Shown piece after piece: positions 1 through 6,316 of a stretch of DNA of 10,858 bases. The DNA is from Cryomorphaceae bacterium. Lineage in GTDB: Bacteria > Bacteroidota > Bacteroidia > Flavobacteriales > Schleiferiaceae. Where the stretch lies: NCBI GenBank assembly GCA_003451355.1, contig DMDX01000167.1, forward strand, positions 13,031-23,888. The letters are read 5' to 3'. The notes beneath the pieces were generated by a model. The model was not told where the DNA came from. It worked only from the letters and a program-made list of their open reading frames with translations, and made no database searches. Position 1 is the first letter of the stretch. Each line of letters begins with the position of its first letter. The translations under genes and the position numbers were made by a program.

Positions 1-1475
1 TTGCGTGCTTCAGGAACCGGGTAGTAGTTCTGGTCAATGACGTCGTTGAGGTTGTGCGTCACCTTGTAGGTAATGTCGTAGAGCATTTGATGGTCAAATG
101 CTCCGTTATCTAGATACTTCGGAAGCGCGATTGACGCCAAGTTGCACACCGCTATTTCATCAGGAGCAGTGTACTCCATAATCTCGGTGCACAAGTTCGA
201 CGAGCGAATGGTTCCCAAGTTCTTTTGATTCGACTTCTCGTTTGCGGCGTCCTTGTAGAGCATGTACGGAGTTCCCGTCTCGATTTGGCTCTCCAAAATC
301 TTAGTCCAAAGTTCGCGTGCCTTGATGGTACGGCGACCCTTGCCGGCGCGCTCGTAGTCCTCGTACATCACTTTAAATGCATCACCGTAGGTGTCGTATA
401 GGCCAGGGCACTCGTTGGGGCACATCAGGGTCCACTCTCCGTCGGCCTCAACTCGCTCCATGAACAAGTCTGAAATCCACATTGCGTAAAAAAGGTCGCG
501 GGCGCGAAGCTCTTCTTTACCTGTGTTCTTTTTCAGATCGAGAAAGTCAAAAATATCTGCATGCCATGTCTCAAGGTAGACGGCAAATGATCCTTTGCGC
601 TTGCCTCCACCTTGATCAACGTAGCGAGCAGTGTCGTTAAAAACCCGAAGAAGGGGGATCAATCCATTTGAGGTGCCATTCGTGCCGCGGATGTAGGATC
701 CCGTAGCGCGCACATTGTGAATGCTGAGTCCAATTCCGCCGGCACTCTGCGAAATTTTTGCCGTCTGCTTGAGGGTATCGTAGATACCGTCAATGCTGTC
801 GTCAGCCATTTGTAGCAAAAAGCAACTCGACATTTGGGGCTTTGGTGTCCCCGCATTAAATAAAGTTGGGGTGGCATGTGTGTACAGACCGCGCGACATG
901 CCGTCGTAGGTCTCGATGGCAGCCTGAATATCCTCTTTGTGGATTCCGAGTGAAACGCGCAGAAGCATCTGCTGCGGGCGCTCGGCAATGCGCCCGTTGG
1001 TGCGAAGTAAGTACGAGCGCTCCAGCGTTTTGAATCCAAAATAATCGTAGCTAAAATCACGATCGTAAATCACCGTAGAATCCAAGAGTTCAGAATTCTT
1101 CTCGACGATTTCCATCACATCATCGGCAATCAACGGCGCAGCCTGATTTGTCTTTGGATTGACGTACTGGTGCATTGCACGCATCGTTTCGGTAAACGAC
1201 TTGTTGGTGTTCTTGTGCAGGTTACTTACCGCAATTCGCGCAGCGAGTTGCGCAAAGTCCGGGTGGCGGACAGTCATTGAAGCAGATACTTCTGCCGCTA
1301 AACTGTCTAATTCACTCGTAGTAACTCCATCGTACAGACCCTCAATTACGCGAAGCGCAACCGCTGTAGGATCAACCAACGGGCTTAAGCCGTAGCATAA
1401 CTTCTGAATTCGAGCGGTGATTTTGTCGAATTTAACGGCTTCTTTGCGGCCGTCGCGCTTAATAACATGCATCAT
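1..1475 (-). CDS. nrdA: Ribonucleoside-diphosphate reductase, large (alpha) subunit, class Ia; 3' end beyond window
   Basis: This is the catalytic and allosteric subunit that reduces ribonucleoside diphosphates to deoxyribonucleotides together with NrdB. I read 491 residues in one open frame before the window edge, roughly the first 60% of a protein of about 800 residues. The N-terminus (MHVIKRDGR, then about 90 residues) looks like an ATP-cone, the domain that senses ATP/dATP. The active-site residues are visible: C218 in SSCF, N427-C429-E431 in NLCTEI, and C444 in AVCNLAS. C218 and C444 would form the redox pair and C429 would carry the thiyl radical. The sequence follows eukaryotic R1 almost motif for motif, including RDFSYDYFGFKTLERSYLL and LMCPNECPGL. 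Two ATGs stand in tandem at 1475 and 1472; the second matches the usual MHVIKRDGR start. It lies 12 bp after the nrdB stop, so the two genes are almost surely one transcript. The C-terminal redox cysteines are outside the window. Confidence 0.97.
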   Translation of the reverse strand, partial: MMHVIKRDGRKEAVKFDKITARIQKLCYGLSPLVDPTAVALRVIEGLYDGVTTSELDSLAAEVSASMTVRHPDFAQLAARIAVSNLHKNTNKSFTETMRAMHQYVNPKTNQAAPLIADDVMEIVEKNSELLDSTVIYDRDFSYDYFGFKTLERSYLLRTNGRIAERPQQMLLRVSLGIHKEDIQAAIETYDGMSRGLYTHATPTLFNAGTPKPQMSSCFLLQMADDSIDGIYDTLKQTAKISQSAGGIGLSIHNVRATGSYIRGTNGTSNGLIPLLRVFNDTARYVDQGGGKRKGSFAVYLETWHADIFDFLDLKKNTGKEELRARDLFYAMWISDLFMERVEADGEWTLMCPNECPGLYDTYGDAFKVMYEDYERAGKGRRTIKARELWTKILESQIETGTPYMLYKDAANEKSNQKNLGTIRSSNLCTEIMEYTAPDEIAVCNLASIALPKYLDNGAFDHQMLYDITYKVTHNLNDVIDQNYYPVPEAR

Positions 1476-1487
1476 GCGCTATTTCAA

Positions 1488-2480
1488 TTAGAACTCTGAA
1501 TCAAAAGAGAACGTGTCAGCATTGGACTCTACTTCGGCGCCAACTCCGGCTTTTCGGTAGTCAGACACGCGCTTCTCAAAGAAGTTGGTCTTGCCCTCCA
1601 ATGAAATCATATCCATGAAGTCAAACGGATTCTCTTTATTAAAGATCCGGTCGCAGCCCAACTCCGAAAGTAAGCGGTCGGTCACAAATTCGAGGTACTG
1701 CACCATCAAACGACTGTTCATTCCAATCAAATCAACCGGTAGTGATTCAGTGATGAATTCACGCTCAATATCCAGTGCCTCAGTAATGATTTGAGTGATG
1801 CGCTCTTTGGGTACTTTATTTACCAAGTGCTGGTTGTGCAAGTGCACCGCAAAGTCACAATGCATACCCTCGTCGCGGCTAATCAGCTCGTTTGAGAAGG
1901 TTAAGCCCGGCATCAATCCGCGCTTTTTCATCCAAAAGATCGAACAGAAGGCTCCGCTGAAGAAAATGCCCTCAACTGCAGCGAACGCAATGAGTCGCTC
2001 GGCAAACGAAGGCGATGAAATCCAGCGAAGGGCCCAATCAGCCTTCTTTTTGATGGCTTCAAACGTATCAATTGCGTTAAACAGCTGGTGGCGCTCTGCG
2101 GGGTCTTTGACGTACGTATCAATCAACAACGAGTAGGTCTCACTGTGGATATTTTCCATCATGATTTGAAACCCGTAGAAGAATTTGGCCTCGGTGTACT
2201 GAACTTCATTCACGAAGTTTTCTGCGAGGTTCTCGTTGACGATGCCGTCCGATGCAGCAAAAAATGCGAGGATGTGCTTGATAAAGTAGCGCTCGTCTTC
2301 TGTCAGTTTATTCTCCCAATCCGAGGCGTCTTGGTGCAGGTCGATTTCTTCTGCTGTCCAGAAGCTGGCTTCGGCGCGCTTGTAAATTTCCCAAATGTCG
2401 TTGTGCTCAATTGGAAAGAGCACGAAGCGGTTTGGGTTCTCACTGAGTATCGGTTCGTTAGCGTTAATAGTATTGCTCAT
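1488..2480 (-). CDS. nrdB: Ribonucleoside-diphosphate reductase, small (beta) subunit, class Ia
   Basis: This is the radical-generating partner of NrdA, 330 residues, a normal length. By family knowledge it holds a di-iron centre and a stable tyrosyl radical that is passed to the NrdA active site. All expected residues are present with canonical spacing: D78 (FAASDGIV), E109 and H112 (MENIHSE), radical Y116, E170 (VEGIFFSGAF), E204 and H207 (SRDEGMHCDF). The tyrosine is kept, so this is the Ia type and not a tyrosine-less variant. The C-terminal tail ending FSFDSEF is the peptide that docks to the large subunit. The sequence is close to eukaryotic R2, including SLEGKTNFFEKRV. It is the first gene of the nrdB-nrdA pair and follows a 165-bp gap after the DUF3109 gene. 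No perfect TAnnTTTG box and no clear NrdR box is seen in that gap. The ATG start at 2480 fits R2 proteins and is preceded by an A-rich leader. Confidence 0.98.
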   Translation of the reverse strand: MSNTINANEPILSENPNRFVLFPIEHNDIWEIYKRAEASFWTAEEIDLHQDASDWENKLTEDERYFIKHILAFFAASDGIVNENLAENFVNEVQYTEAKFFYGFQIMMENIHSETYSLLIDTYVKDPAERHQLFNAIDTFEAIKKKADWALRWISSPSFAERLIAFAAVEGIFFSGAFCSIFWMKKRGLMPGLTFSNELISRDEGMHCDFAVHLHNQHLVNKVPKERITQIITEALDIEREFITESLPVDLIGMNSRLMVQYLEFVTDRLLSELGCDRIFNKENPFDFMDMISLEGKTNFFEKRVSDYRKAGVGAEVESNADTFSFDSEF

Positions 2481-2530
2481 CGTTCATATAGTTTTTTTGT
2501 ATCCTTTTGAATAACAAAACATTAGCATTT

Positions 2531-2549
2531 CGAAGCGAATGAGCTTCCG
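2531..2549. other. Small inverted repeat in the leader of nrdB
   Basis: CGAAGC and GCTTCCG flank a 6-nt loop, giving a 5-bp perfect stem (GAAGC/GCTTC) that extends by one pair past a single bulged base. It sits about 50-70 bp upstream of the nrdB start, inside the 165-bp gap after the DUF3109 gene. There is no T-run on either side, so it is not a normal intrinsic terminator. It could be a weak RNA hairpin or a protein site, or chance. The rest of the gap (2481-2645) has a TATAAT hexamer on the minus strand at 2624-2619 but no matching upstream element that I trust. Confidence 0.25.
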
Positions 2550-2645
2550 GTGAGGGGCTGTTTTGCGCCTTACAAAAGTTCAAAACTCTTGGCCTTGGGA
2601 CAAGACATAGATTTGAACATTATACCATAGTTTTCAACAAAGCCC

Positions 2646-3227
2646 TCAGGCCTTGCCACGATGCTGATGCAACGTTTGATGTACCAGCTCCGCTTCTGCG
2701 TACCATGCTGGACCATAGGCTCTTATGAGTGGATCCTTCAAAAAACGAAATACGGGAACTTGAAGCGAAGAACCCAGGCTGCACGCGGGTTCGCAGACCT
2801 TCCAGTGGTCCACATTTAAGGCATCATAAGCCTTGTACGAAGTGACTCGAATGGGGTACAAATGGCACGAGAGCGGCTTTGGCCAGTCTACTGCCCCATC
2901 GCGGTAGGCGCGTTCGATTCCGCAGAACGAGGTTCCGCCCTCAAACACCACATAGGCGCACTCCTTACCGCCGACAAGCGGTGTCACCCACTCGCCGTCT
3001 GTGTCGCGCACATAGGATCCCTGCTCGGCAAGTGCTGCCAAACCTTCAGGCCGCAAGTAGGGTTCGACGGCAGGTCGAATGCGGTCCAGCACCTCGAGCT
3101 CGTCGTCGCGCAACGGAGCCCCCGCGTCTCCCTCCACACAGCAAGCACCCTTGCACTTGCCGAGGTCGCACACAAAGGCGTGCGAAAAAACTTCATCTGA
3201 GGCTAACGTATTCCCAATGGCGATCAC
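2646..3227 (-). CDS. DUF3109 family cysteine-rich protein, function unknown
   Basis: A 193-residue protein with the hallmark N-terminal segment CDLGKCKGACC followed by EGDAGAPL, which I recognise as the DUF3109 family common in Bacteroidota. There are nine cysteines: C20, C25, C29, C30, C90, C102, C121, C145 and C149. The C-x4-C-x3-CC cluster and the later CHLYPIR segment resemble the YkgJ-type putative metal or iron-sulfur binding proteins, so a metal cluster is likely, but the biochemical role is unknown. No signal peptide or membrane segment is seen, so it is probably cytoplasmic. The start is GTG at 3227, chosen because MIAIGNT fits how family members begin. A TACTTTTG box lies only 5 nt upstream, so the mRNA may have no leader. 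It diverges from marC. Confidence 0.9.
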   Translation of the reverse strand: MIAIGNTLASDEVFSHAFVCDLGKCKGACCVEGDAGAPLRDDELEVLDRIRPAVEPYLRPEGLAALAEQGSYVRDTDGEWVTPLVGGKECAYVVFEGGTSFCGIERAYRDGAVDWPKPLSCHLYPIRVTSYKAYDALNVDHWKVCEPACSLGSSLQVPVFRFLKDPLIRAYGPAWYAEAELVHQTLHQHRGKA

Positions 3228-3232
3228 GGGGA

Positions 3233-3240
3233 CAAAAGTA
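3233..3240 (-). promoter_or_regulatory. Promoter -7 box (TACTTTTG) for the DUF3109 gene
   Basis: Read on the minus strand, this is a perfect match to TAnnTTTG, the Bacteroidota sigma-A -7 consensus. It ends 5 nt before the GTG start at 3227, so transcription would begin at or next to the start codon. No TTG is found at the expected -33 distance, which lowers confidence. Confidence 0.5.
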
Positions 3241-3261
3241 GCCGCTCCGCCGGCAGCGCAC

Positions 3262-3269
3262 TACCTTTG
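3262..3269 (+). promoter_or_regulatory. Promoter -7 box (TACCTTTG) for marC-glyS
   Basis: This is a perfect TAnnTTTG match, identical to the box ahead of the lipoprotein gene at 5437-5444. It ends 7 nt before the GTG at 3277. Either the marC mRNA is leaderless from that GTG, or translation begins at the ATG at 3307 with a leader of about 30 nt. No TTG lies 17-23 bp upstream. It is separated from the opposing box for the DUF3109 gene by 21 bp, so the two promoters would share DNA bound by RNA polymerase. Confidence 0.5.
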
Positions 3270-3276
3270 TGACATC

Positions 3277-3846
3277 GTGAATTTTTCAGAAATCCTCAGC
3301 GTAACCATGGTCCTCTTCGCGGTGATCGACATCATCGGAAGCATACCCGTGGTCATCTCGCTCCGCAACAACGTCGGCCACATTCAGAGCGAGAAGGCAA
3401 CGTTGGCCGCGACAGTCATCATGATTCTCTTTCTTTTTGTCGGTGAAGGAATCCTCAAACTCTTCGGGGTTGACGTGGCCTCTTTTGCTGTGGCGGGCTC
3501 ACTCGTCCTGTTCTTTTTGGCCCTCGAAATGATCCTCGGGGTACGCATTTACAAAGAGGCGGAACCGGAGTCTGCCAGCATCGTGCCCATCGCGTTTCCC
3601 CTCATCGCCGGCGCCGGAACCTTGACCACCTTGGTCTCCATTCGCTCGGAATACGAAACGATCAACATCATCATCGGGATCCTGATCAATTCTGTACTGG
3701 TCTATATTGTACTGAAAAACACGCGTCGCCTGGAACATGTGCTCGGCAAAAACGGAATCAACGTCCTTCGCAAAGTTTTTGGAATCATCCTGTTAGCAAT
3801 TTCGGTGAAGCTGTTTACGAGCAACTTGCCCACACTTTTATCCTAG
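3277..3846 (+). CDS. MarC family integral membrane protein
   Basis: A 189-residue hydrophobic protein with six predicted helices, at roughly 6-28, 44-64, 70-88, 103-122, 128-147 and 165-183. Family motifs are clear: FAVIDIIGSIPV near the N-terminus, SFAVAGSLVLFFLALEMILG, and AFPLIAGAGTLTTLVS before helix 4. MarC/UPF0056 proteins sit in the inner membrane. Their old link to multiple antibiotic resistance has not held up, and the transported substrate is unknown. I chose GTG at 3277 (MNFSEILSVTMVLFAV) because it gives the usual length and lies just after a promoter box. The frame stays open further upstream, with an ATG at 3217, but that would overlap the divergent DUF3109 start. ATG at 3307 is another option, though it would clip the residues before helix 1. 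The stop is only 7 bp before glyS, so the two are probably co-transcribed. Confidence 0.9.
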   Translation: MNFSEILSVTMVLFAVIDIIGSIPVVISLRNNVGHIQSEKATLAATVIMILFLFVGEGILKLFGVDVASFAVAGSLVLFFLALEMILGVRIYKEAEPESASIVPIAFPLIAGAGTLTTLVSIRSEYETINIIIGILINSVLVYIVLKNTRRLEHVLGKNGINVLRKVFGIILLAISVKLFTSNLPTLLS

Positions 3847-3853
3847 TTCCGCC

Positions 3854-5404
3854 ATGTCGACCCCTAGCCCCGAAGAGGCCTTTAAGCGCGTCATTGCCCA
3901 CGCCAAAGAGTACGGTTTTATTTTTCAGTCGAGCGAGCTCTACGACGGGCTGAGCGCCGTGTACGACTACGGCCAAAATGGCGTGCTCCTCAAAAACAAC
4001 CTTCGCCAGTATTGGTGGAAGGCAATGGTACAGCTTCAGGGCAATGTGGTGGGCCTGGATTCGGCCATTTTTATGCACCCCACCGTGTGGAAGGCGAGCG
4101 GTCACGTCGATGCGTTCAACGACCCGATGATCGACAACAAAGACAGCAAAAAGCGGTACCGCGCCGATGTTTTGGTCGAAGATTACGCCGAAAAGCTTCG
4201 CCAAAAGGCCGACAAAGAAGTCGAAAAGGCCAAGGCCCGCTTTGGCGAAACGTTTGACGAGGCCCTGTACCGCAGTACCAATGGGCGCGTCGTGGAGTAC
4301 CTCACGAAGGCCGACGAGGCGCTTTCACGTTTCAACAAGGCGCTCGAAGCAGGCGACTTGTCTGCCGCCCGCCAGGTCATCATCGACGAAAAAATTACCT
4401 GCCCGGTCAGCGGAAGTGGCAATTGGACCGAACTCCGTCAGTTCAACTTGATGTTCGCGACCAAAATGGGTTCCGTTGCTGAAGAGGCGAGCGACCTCTA
4501 CCTGCGCCCCGAGACGGCTCAGGGGATCTTTGTGAACTTTCTCAACGTGCAAAAGACGGGGCGTATGAAGCTTCCGTTTGGTATTGCTCAAACGGGTAAA
4601 GCGTTTCGCAACGAAATCGTAGCCCGACAGTTCATCTTTAGAATGCGCGAATTTGAGCAGATGGAGATGCAGTACTTCGTCCGCCCCGGAAGCGAAATGG
4701 AATGGTACGCGCATTGGAAGCACGCGCGAATGCAGTGGCACCTTGCCCTTGGCTTAGGGCCTGAGCGTTACCGCTTTCACGATCATGAGAAGTTGGCCCA
4801 CTACGCGAATGCCGCCGCCGACATTGAGTTCCAGTTTCCGTTCGGATTCAAAGAGCTCGAAGGCATCCACTCGCGCACCGACTTTGACTTGAGCCGGCAC
4901 TCAGAGTTCTCGGGCCGTAAAGTGCAGTACTTCGATCCCGAAACCAACGAATCCTACACCCCATACGTTGTTGAGACCTCGGTCGGGCTCGATCGCCTGT
5001 TTTTAGCGGTTCTGTCAACTGCGCTTGACGAAGAGGTGCTCGAGGACGGATCTACACGGAGCGTACTTCGCCTACCCTACGCCGTTGCACCCACTCAAGT
5101 TGCCATTTTACCGCTCTTGAAGAAAGATGGTCTCCCCGAACTGGCCCAAAAAGTCTACGAAGAGTTGCGCTGGGACTTTCAAGTAGCTGTCGACGAGAAG
5201 GACGCCATCGGCAAGCGCTACCGACGTCAGGACGCCGCAGGCACCCCGTACTGCATCACCGTGGACCATCAATCCATTGAAGATCAAACCGTTACACTTA
5301 GGGACCGCGACAATATGAAGCAGGAGCGCCTTCCTATTTCATCGCTTGCCGCACGTTTGTACTCGTCGGTCTCGATGACGTCACTCTTGAAAAAATTAGC
5401 TTGA
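3854..5404 (+). CDS. glyS: Glycine--tRNA ligase (single-chain, dimeric type)
   Basis: This class II aminoacyl-tRNA synthetase charges tRNA-Gly with glycine using ATP. At 516 residues it is the one-chain type, unlike the two-subunit alpha/beta enzyme of E. coli. The N-terminal catalytic start (EYGFIFQSSELYDGLSAVYDYG) spans about residues 19-40. LRPETAQGIFVNF is at 217-229, motif 2 with FRNE (R252) and REFEQMEMQYF is at 249-275, and motif 3 (ETSVGLDR, R381) is at 374-381. The anticodon-binding domain covers about 405-516, with the typical DEKDAIGKRYRRQDAAGTPYC stretch near 447-467. A charged helical insertion lies at about 108-175. In the segment CPVSGSGNWTELRQFNLMF only one cysteine (C183) is left where some relatives carry a zinc-type pair. 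The ATG at 3854 follows the marC stop by 7 bp. No intrinsic terminator is seen after the TGA. Confidence 0.97.
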   Translation: MSTPSPEEAFKRVIAHAKEYGFIFQSSELYDGLSAVYDYGQNGVLLKNNLRQYWWKAMVQLQGNVVGLDSAIFMHPTVWKASGHVDAFNDPMIDNKDSKKRYRADVLVEDYAEKLRQKADKEVEKAKARFGETFDEALYRSTNGRVVEYLTKADEALSRFNKALEAGDLSAARQVIIDEKITCPVSGSGNWTELRQFNLMFATKMGSVAEEASDLYLRPETAQGIFVNFLNVQKTGRMKLPFGIAQTGKAFRNEIVARQFIFRMREFEQMEMQYFVRPGSEMEWYAHWKHARMQWHLALGLGPERYRFHDHEKLAHYANAAADIEFQFPFGFKELEGIHSRTDFDLSRHSEFSGRKVQYFDPETNESYTPYVVETSVGLDRLFLAVLSTALDEEVLEDGSTRSVLRLPYAVAPTQVAILPLLKKDGLPELAQKVYEELRWDFQVAVDEKDAIGKRYRRQDAAGTPYCITVDHQSIEDQTVTLRDRDNMKQERLPISSLAARLYSSVSMTSLLKKLA

Positions 5405-5414
5405 CCGCACCCAC

Positions 5415-5444
5415 TTGCACAGCGAAAAAATTCATATACCTTTG
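5415..5444 (+). promoter_or_regulatory. Promoter of the small lipoprotein gene (TTG-N19-TACCTTTG)
   Basis: TTG at 5415-5417 and TACCTTTG at 5437-5444 are 19 bp apart, a full match to the Bacteroidota vegetative promoter (TTG, 17-23 bp, TAnnTTTG). It predicts a start of transcription near 5450 and an untranslated leader of about 38 nt that is A-rich just before the ATG. This is the strongest promoter match in the window. Confidence 0.8.
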
Positions 5445-5488
5445 CGGTGGATTTCGAAGTCCTAAACAATTAAAAACCAAAACCCAAA

Positions 5489-5683
5489 ATGAAAAAAGTA
5501 AGCTTTTTTCTGAGCGCCCTGGCCCTCGTTGCTTTCGCCGCTTGCAACAACACCGCTGAAGAAGCAGTTGTTGAAGAGACTGTAGACACGACCGTGGTTG
5601 AAGAGGCAGTTACTGAAGACACCACCCCTGTAGAAGCTACCGAAGAGGTTGCTGCTGAAGGCGAGGAGGCTGCTGCTGAGTAA
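5489..5683 (+). CDS. Small, highly acidic lipoprotein, function unknown
   Basis: A 64-residue protein starting MKKVSFFLSALALVAFAAC. This is a lipoprotein signal peptide: two lysines, a hydrophobic core and a lipobox ending at C19 (the -3 residue is F, slightly off consensus). The mature part would be about 46 residues. It contains 14 Glu, 2 Asp and no Lys or Arg, and is built almost only of A, E, V, T with a few D, N, P and G. It is likely disordered and strongly negative, tethered to an envelope membrane. The repeated pattern VVEETVDTTVVEEAV suggests internal duplication. A consensus promoter upstream and an intrinsic terminator downstream make it a one-gene transcription unit, perhaps abundant. 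I do not recognise a named family, and function cannot be inferred. The clean signal peptide and flanking signals argue that it is real despite its size. Confidence 0.85.
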   Translation: MKKVSFFLSALALVAFAACNNTAEEAVVEETVDTTVVEEAVTEDTTPVEATEEVAAEGEEAAAE

Positions 5684-5708
5684 TTTCTCTAGAGCTCTAA
5701 AGAGAGAG

Positions 5709-5733
5709 GCCATCCGATAGGGTGGCTTTTTTT
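5709..5733 (+). terminator. Rho-independent terminator after the lipoprotein gene
   Basis: GCCATCC and GGGTGGC form a 7-bp stem (one G-U pair) around a GATA tetraloop, followed directly by seven T. It starts 25 bp past the lipoprotein stop. On the minus strand the stem is followed by a mixed CT stretch rather than a T-run, so it should act mainly on rightward transcription and not end the opposing dCMP deaminase transcript. Confidence 0.9.
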
Positions 5734-5753
5734 ATGTACTTTGTTTAGTGCTT

Positions 5754-5851
5754 CTTGGTTCTCGTTGCTGGTGAACACGGCATTATTATCGAATGTGCAG
5801 CCATCGGATACACCAGAAATAAGAGACGAGAAACAGGTTACGAGAATCAAG
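5754..5851. repeat. Imperfect inverted repeat arms flanking the lipoprotein/dCMP deaminase gap
   Basis: The 15-nt arm at 5754-5768 (CTTGGTTCTCGTTGC) is complementary at 12 of 15 positions to the arm at 5837-5851 (GTTACGAGAATCAAG), with 68 nt between. Both arms follow the 7-bp rhythm described for 5821-5876, but in opposite orientation. The spacer also carries GCCATCGGATA at 5800-5810, one base different from the first half of the terminator at 5709-5719. This may be a decayed mobile or palindromic intergenic repeat. No coding signal is seen between 5734 and 5872. Confidence 0.4.
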
Positions 5852-5876
5852 AAACCAGTTGCCAGTTGCTAGCTAC
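5821..5876. repeat. Degenerate 7-bp tandem repeat (8 units)
   Basis: The sequence divides evenly into eight heptamers: AAGAGAC, GAGAAAC, AGGTTAC, GAGAATC, AAGAAAC, CAGTTGC, CAGTTGC, TAGCTAC. Each ends in C and most have A at the second position. Two adjacent units (5856-5869) are identical. The last unit contains the stop codon of the dCMP deaminase gene on the minus strand. A fainter heptad pattern of the complementary kind appears at 5748-5775. The array is noncoding apart from the final stop codon. Its function is unknown; the units are too short and abutting to be CRISPR repeats. Confidence 0.6.
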
Positions 5877-6295
5877 AAACCAACGAGTTCCACCTCAACT
5901 CCGGCCTTGCGCAAAAATTCCACACCAGAGAGGTCTTTGTATTCGCTGGCGTAGACTACGCGGCGGATTCCGGCCTGGTGAATGAGCTTGCTGCACTCGC
6001 GGCAGGGAGACATGGTCAAGTAGAGCGTAGCGCCCTCACAGGATTGAGTAGTCGAAGCCACTTTGAGGATCGCGTTGGCCTCAGCATGAAGCACGTACCA
6101 TTTGGTATAGCCTTCTTCGTCCTCACAAAAGTTTTCAAACCCACTTGGGGTTCCGTTGTATCCGTCTGAGATAATGCTTCGGCCCTTTACGATGAGCGCG
6201 CCCACTTGGCGGCGCTGGCAATAGGATAACTTAGACCATTCGGCCGCCATTCGCAGATAAGCTGTATCATACTTTGCGGTCTTTGTATCAGCCAT
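5873..6295 (-). CDS. dCMP deaminase (cytidine/deoxycytidylate deaminase family)
   Basis: A 140-residue zinc enzyme predicted to convert dCMP to dUMP, feeding thymidylate synthesis. The zinc and catalytic residues are H70 and E72 (HAEAN) and C98/C101 (SPCRECSK). The segment GYNGTPSG (residues 45-52) followed by NFCED is typical of dCMP deaminases and absent from free-base or nucleoside deaminases, so the substrate call is fairly secure. The N-terminal RMAAEWSKLSYCQRRQVGAL fits the same group; some genomes label relatives ComEB. The ATG at 6295 lies 21 bp after the 3' end of the tRNA-Leu gene, on the same strand, with no terminator or separate promoter box seen between them. It converges with the lipoprotein gene. 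Functionally it complements the ribonucleotide reductase genes, but it is not in one operon with them. Confidence 0.93.
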   Translation of the reverse strand: MADTKTAKYDTAYLRMAAEWSKLSYCQRRQVGALIVKGRSIISDGYNGTPSGFENFCEDEEGYTKWYVLHAEANAILKVASTTQSCEGATLYLTMSPCRECSKLIHQAGIRRVVYASEYKDLSGVEFLRKAGVEVELVGL

Positions 6296-6316
6296 AAGCT
6301 AGAAGAAGATTCCTTG

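Noticed and set aside
2088..2510. Plus-strand open frame of 140 codons opposite nrdB
   Set aside because: It is antisense to nrdB, whose protein matches its family end to end. No promoter or signal supports the shadow frame.
3079..3276. N-terminal extension of marC by 66 codons
   Set aside because: It overlaps the divergent DUF3109 gene, is Ser/Ala-rich without family similarity, and precedes the promoter box.
5709..5733. Bidirectional terminator also serving the dCMP deaminase gene
   Set aside because: On the minus strand the stem is followed by mixed C/T and no T-run, so there is no good evidence for action in that direction.
5821..5876. CRISPR array
   Set aside because: The units are only 7 bp and directly abut, with no spacers and no cas genes nearby.
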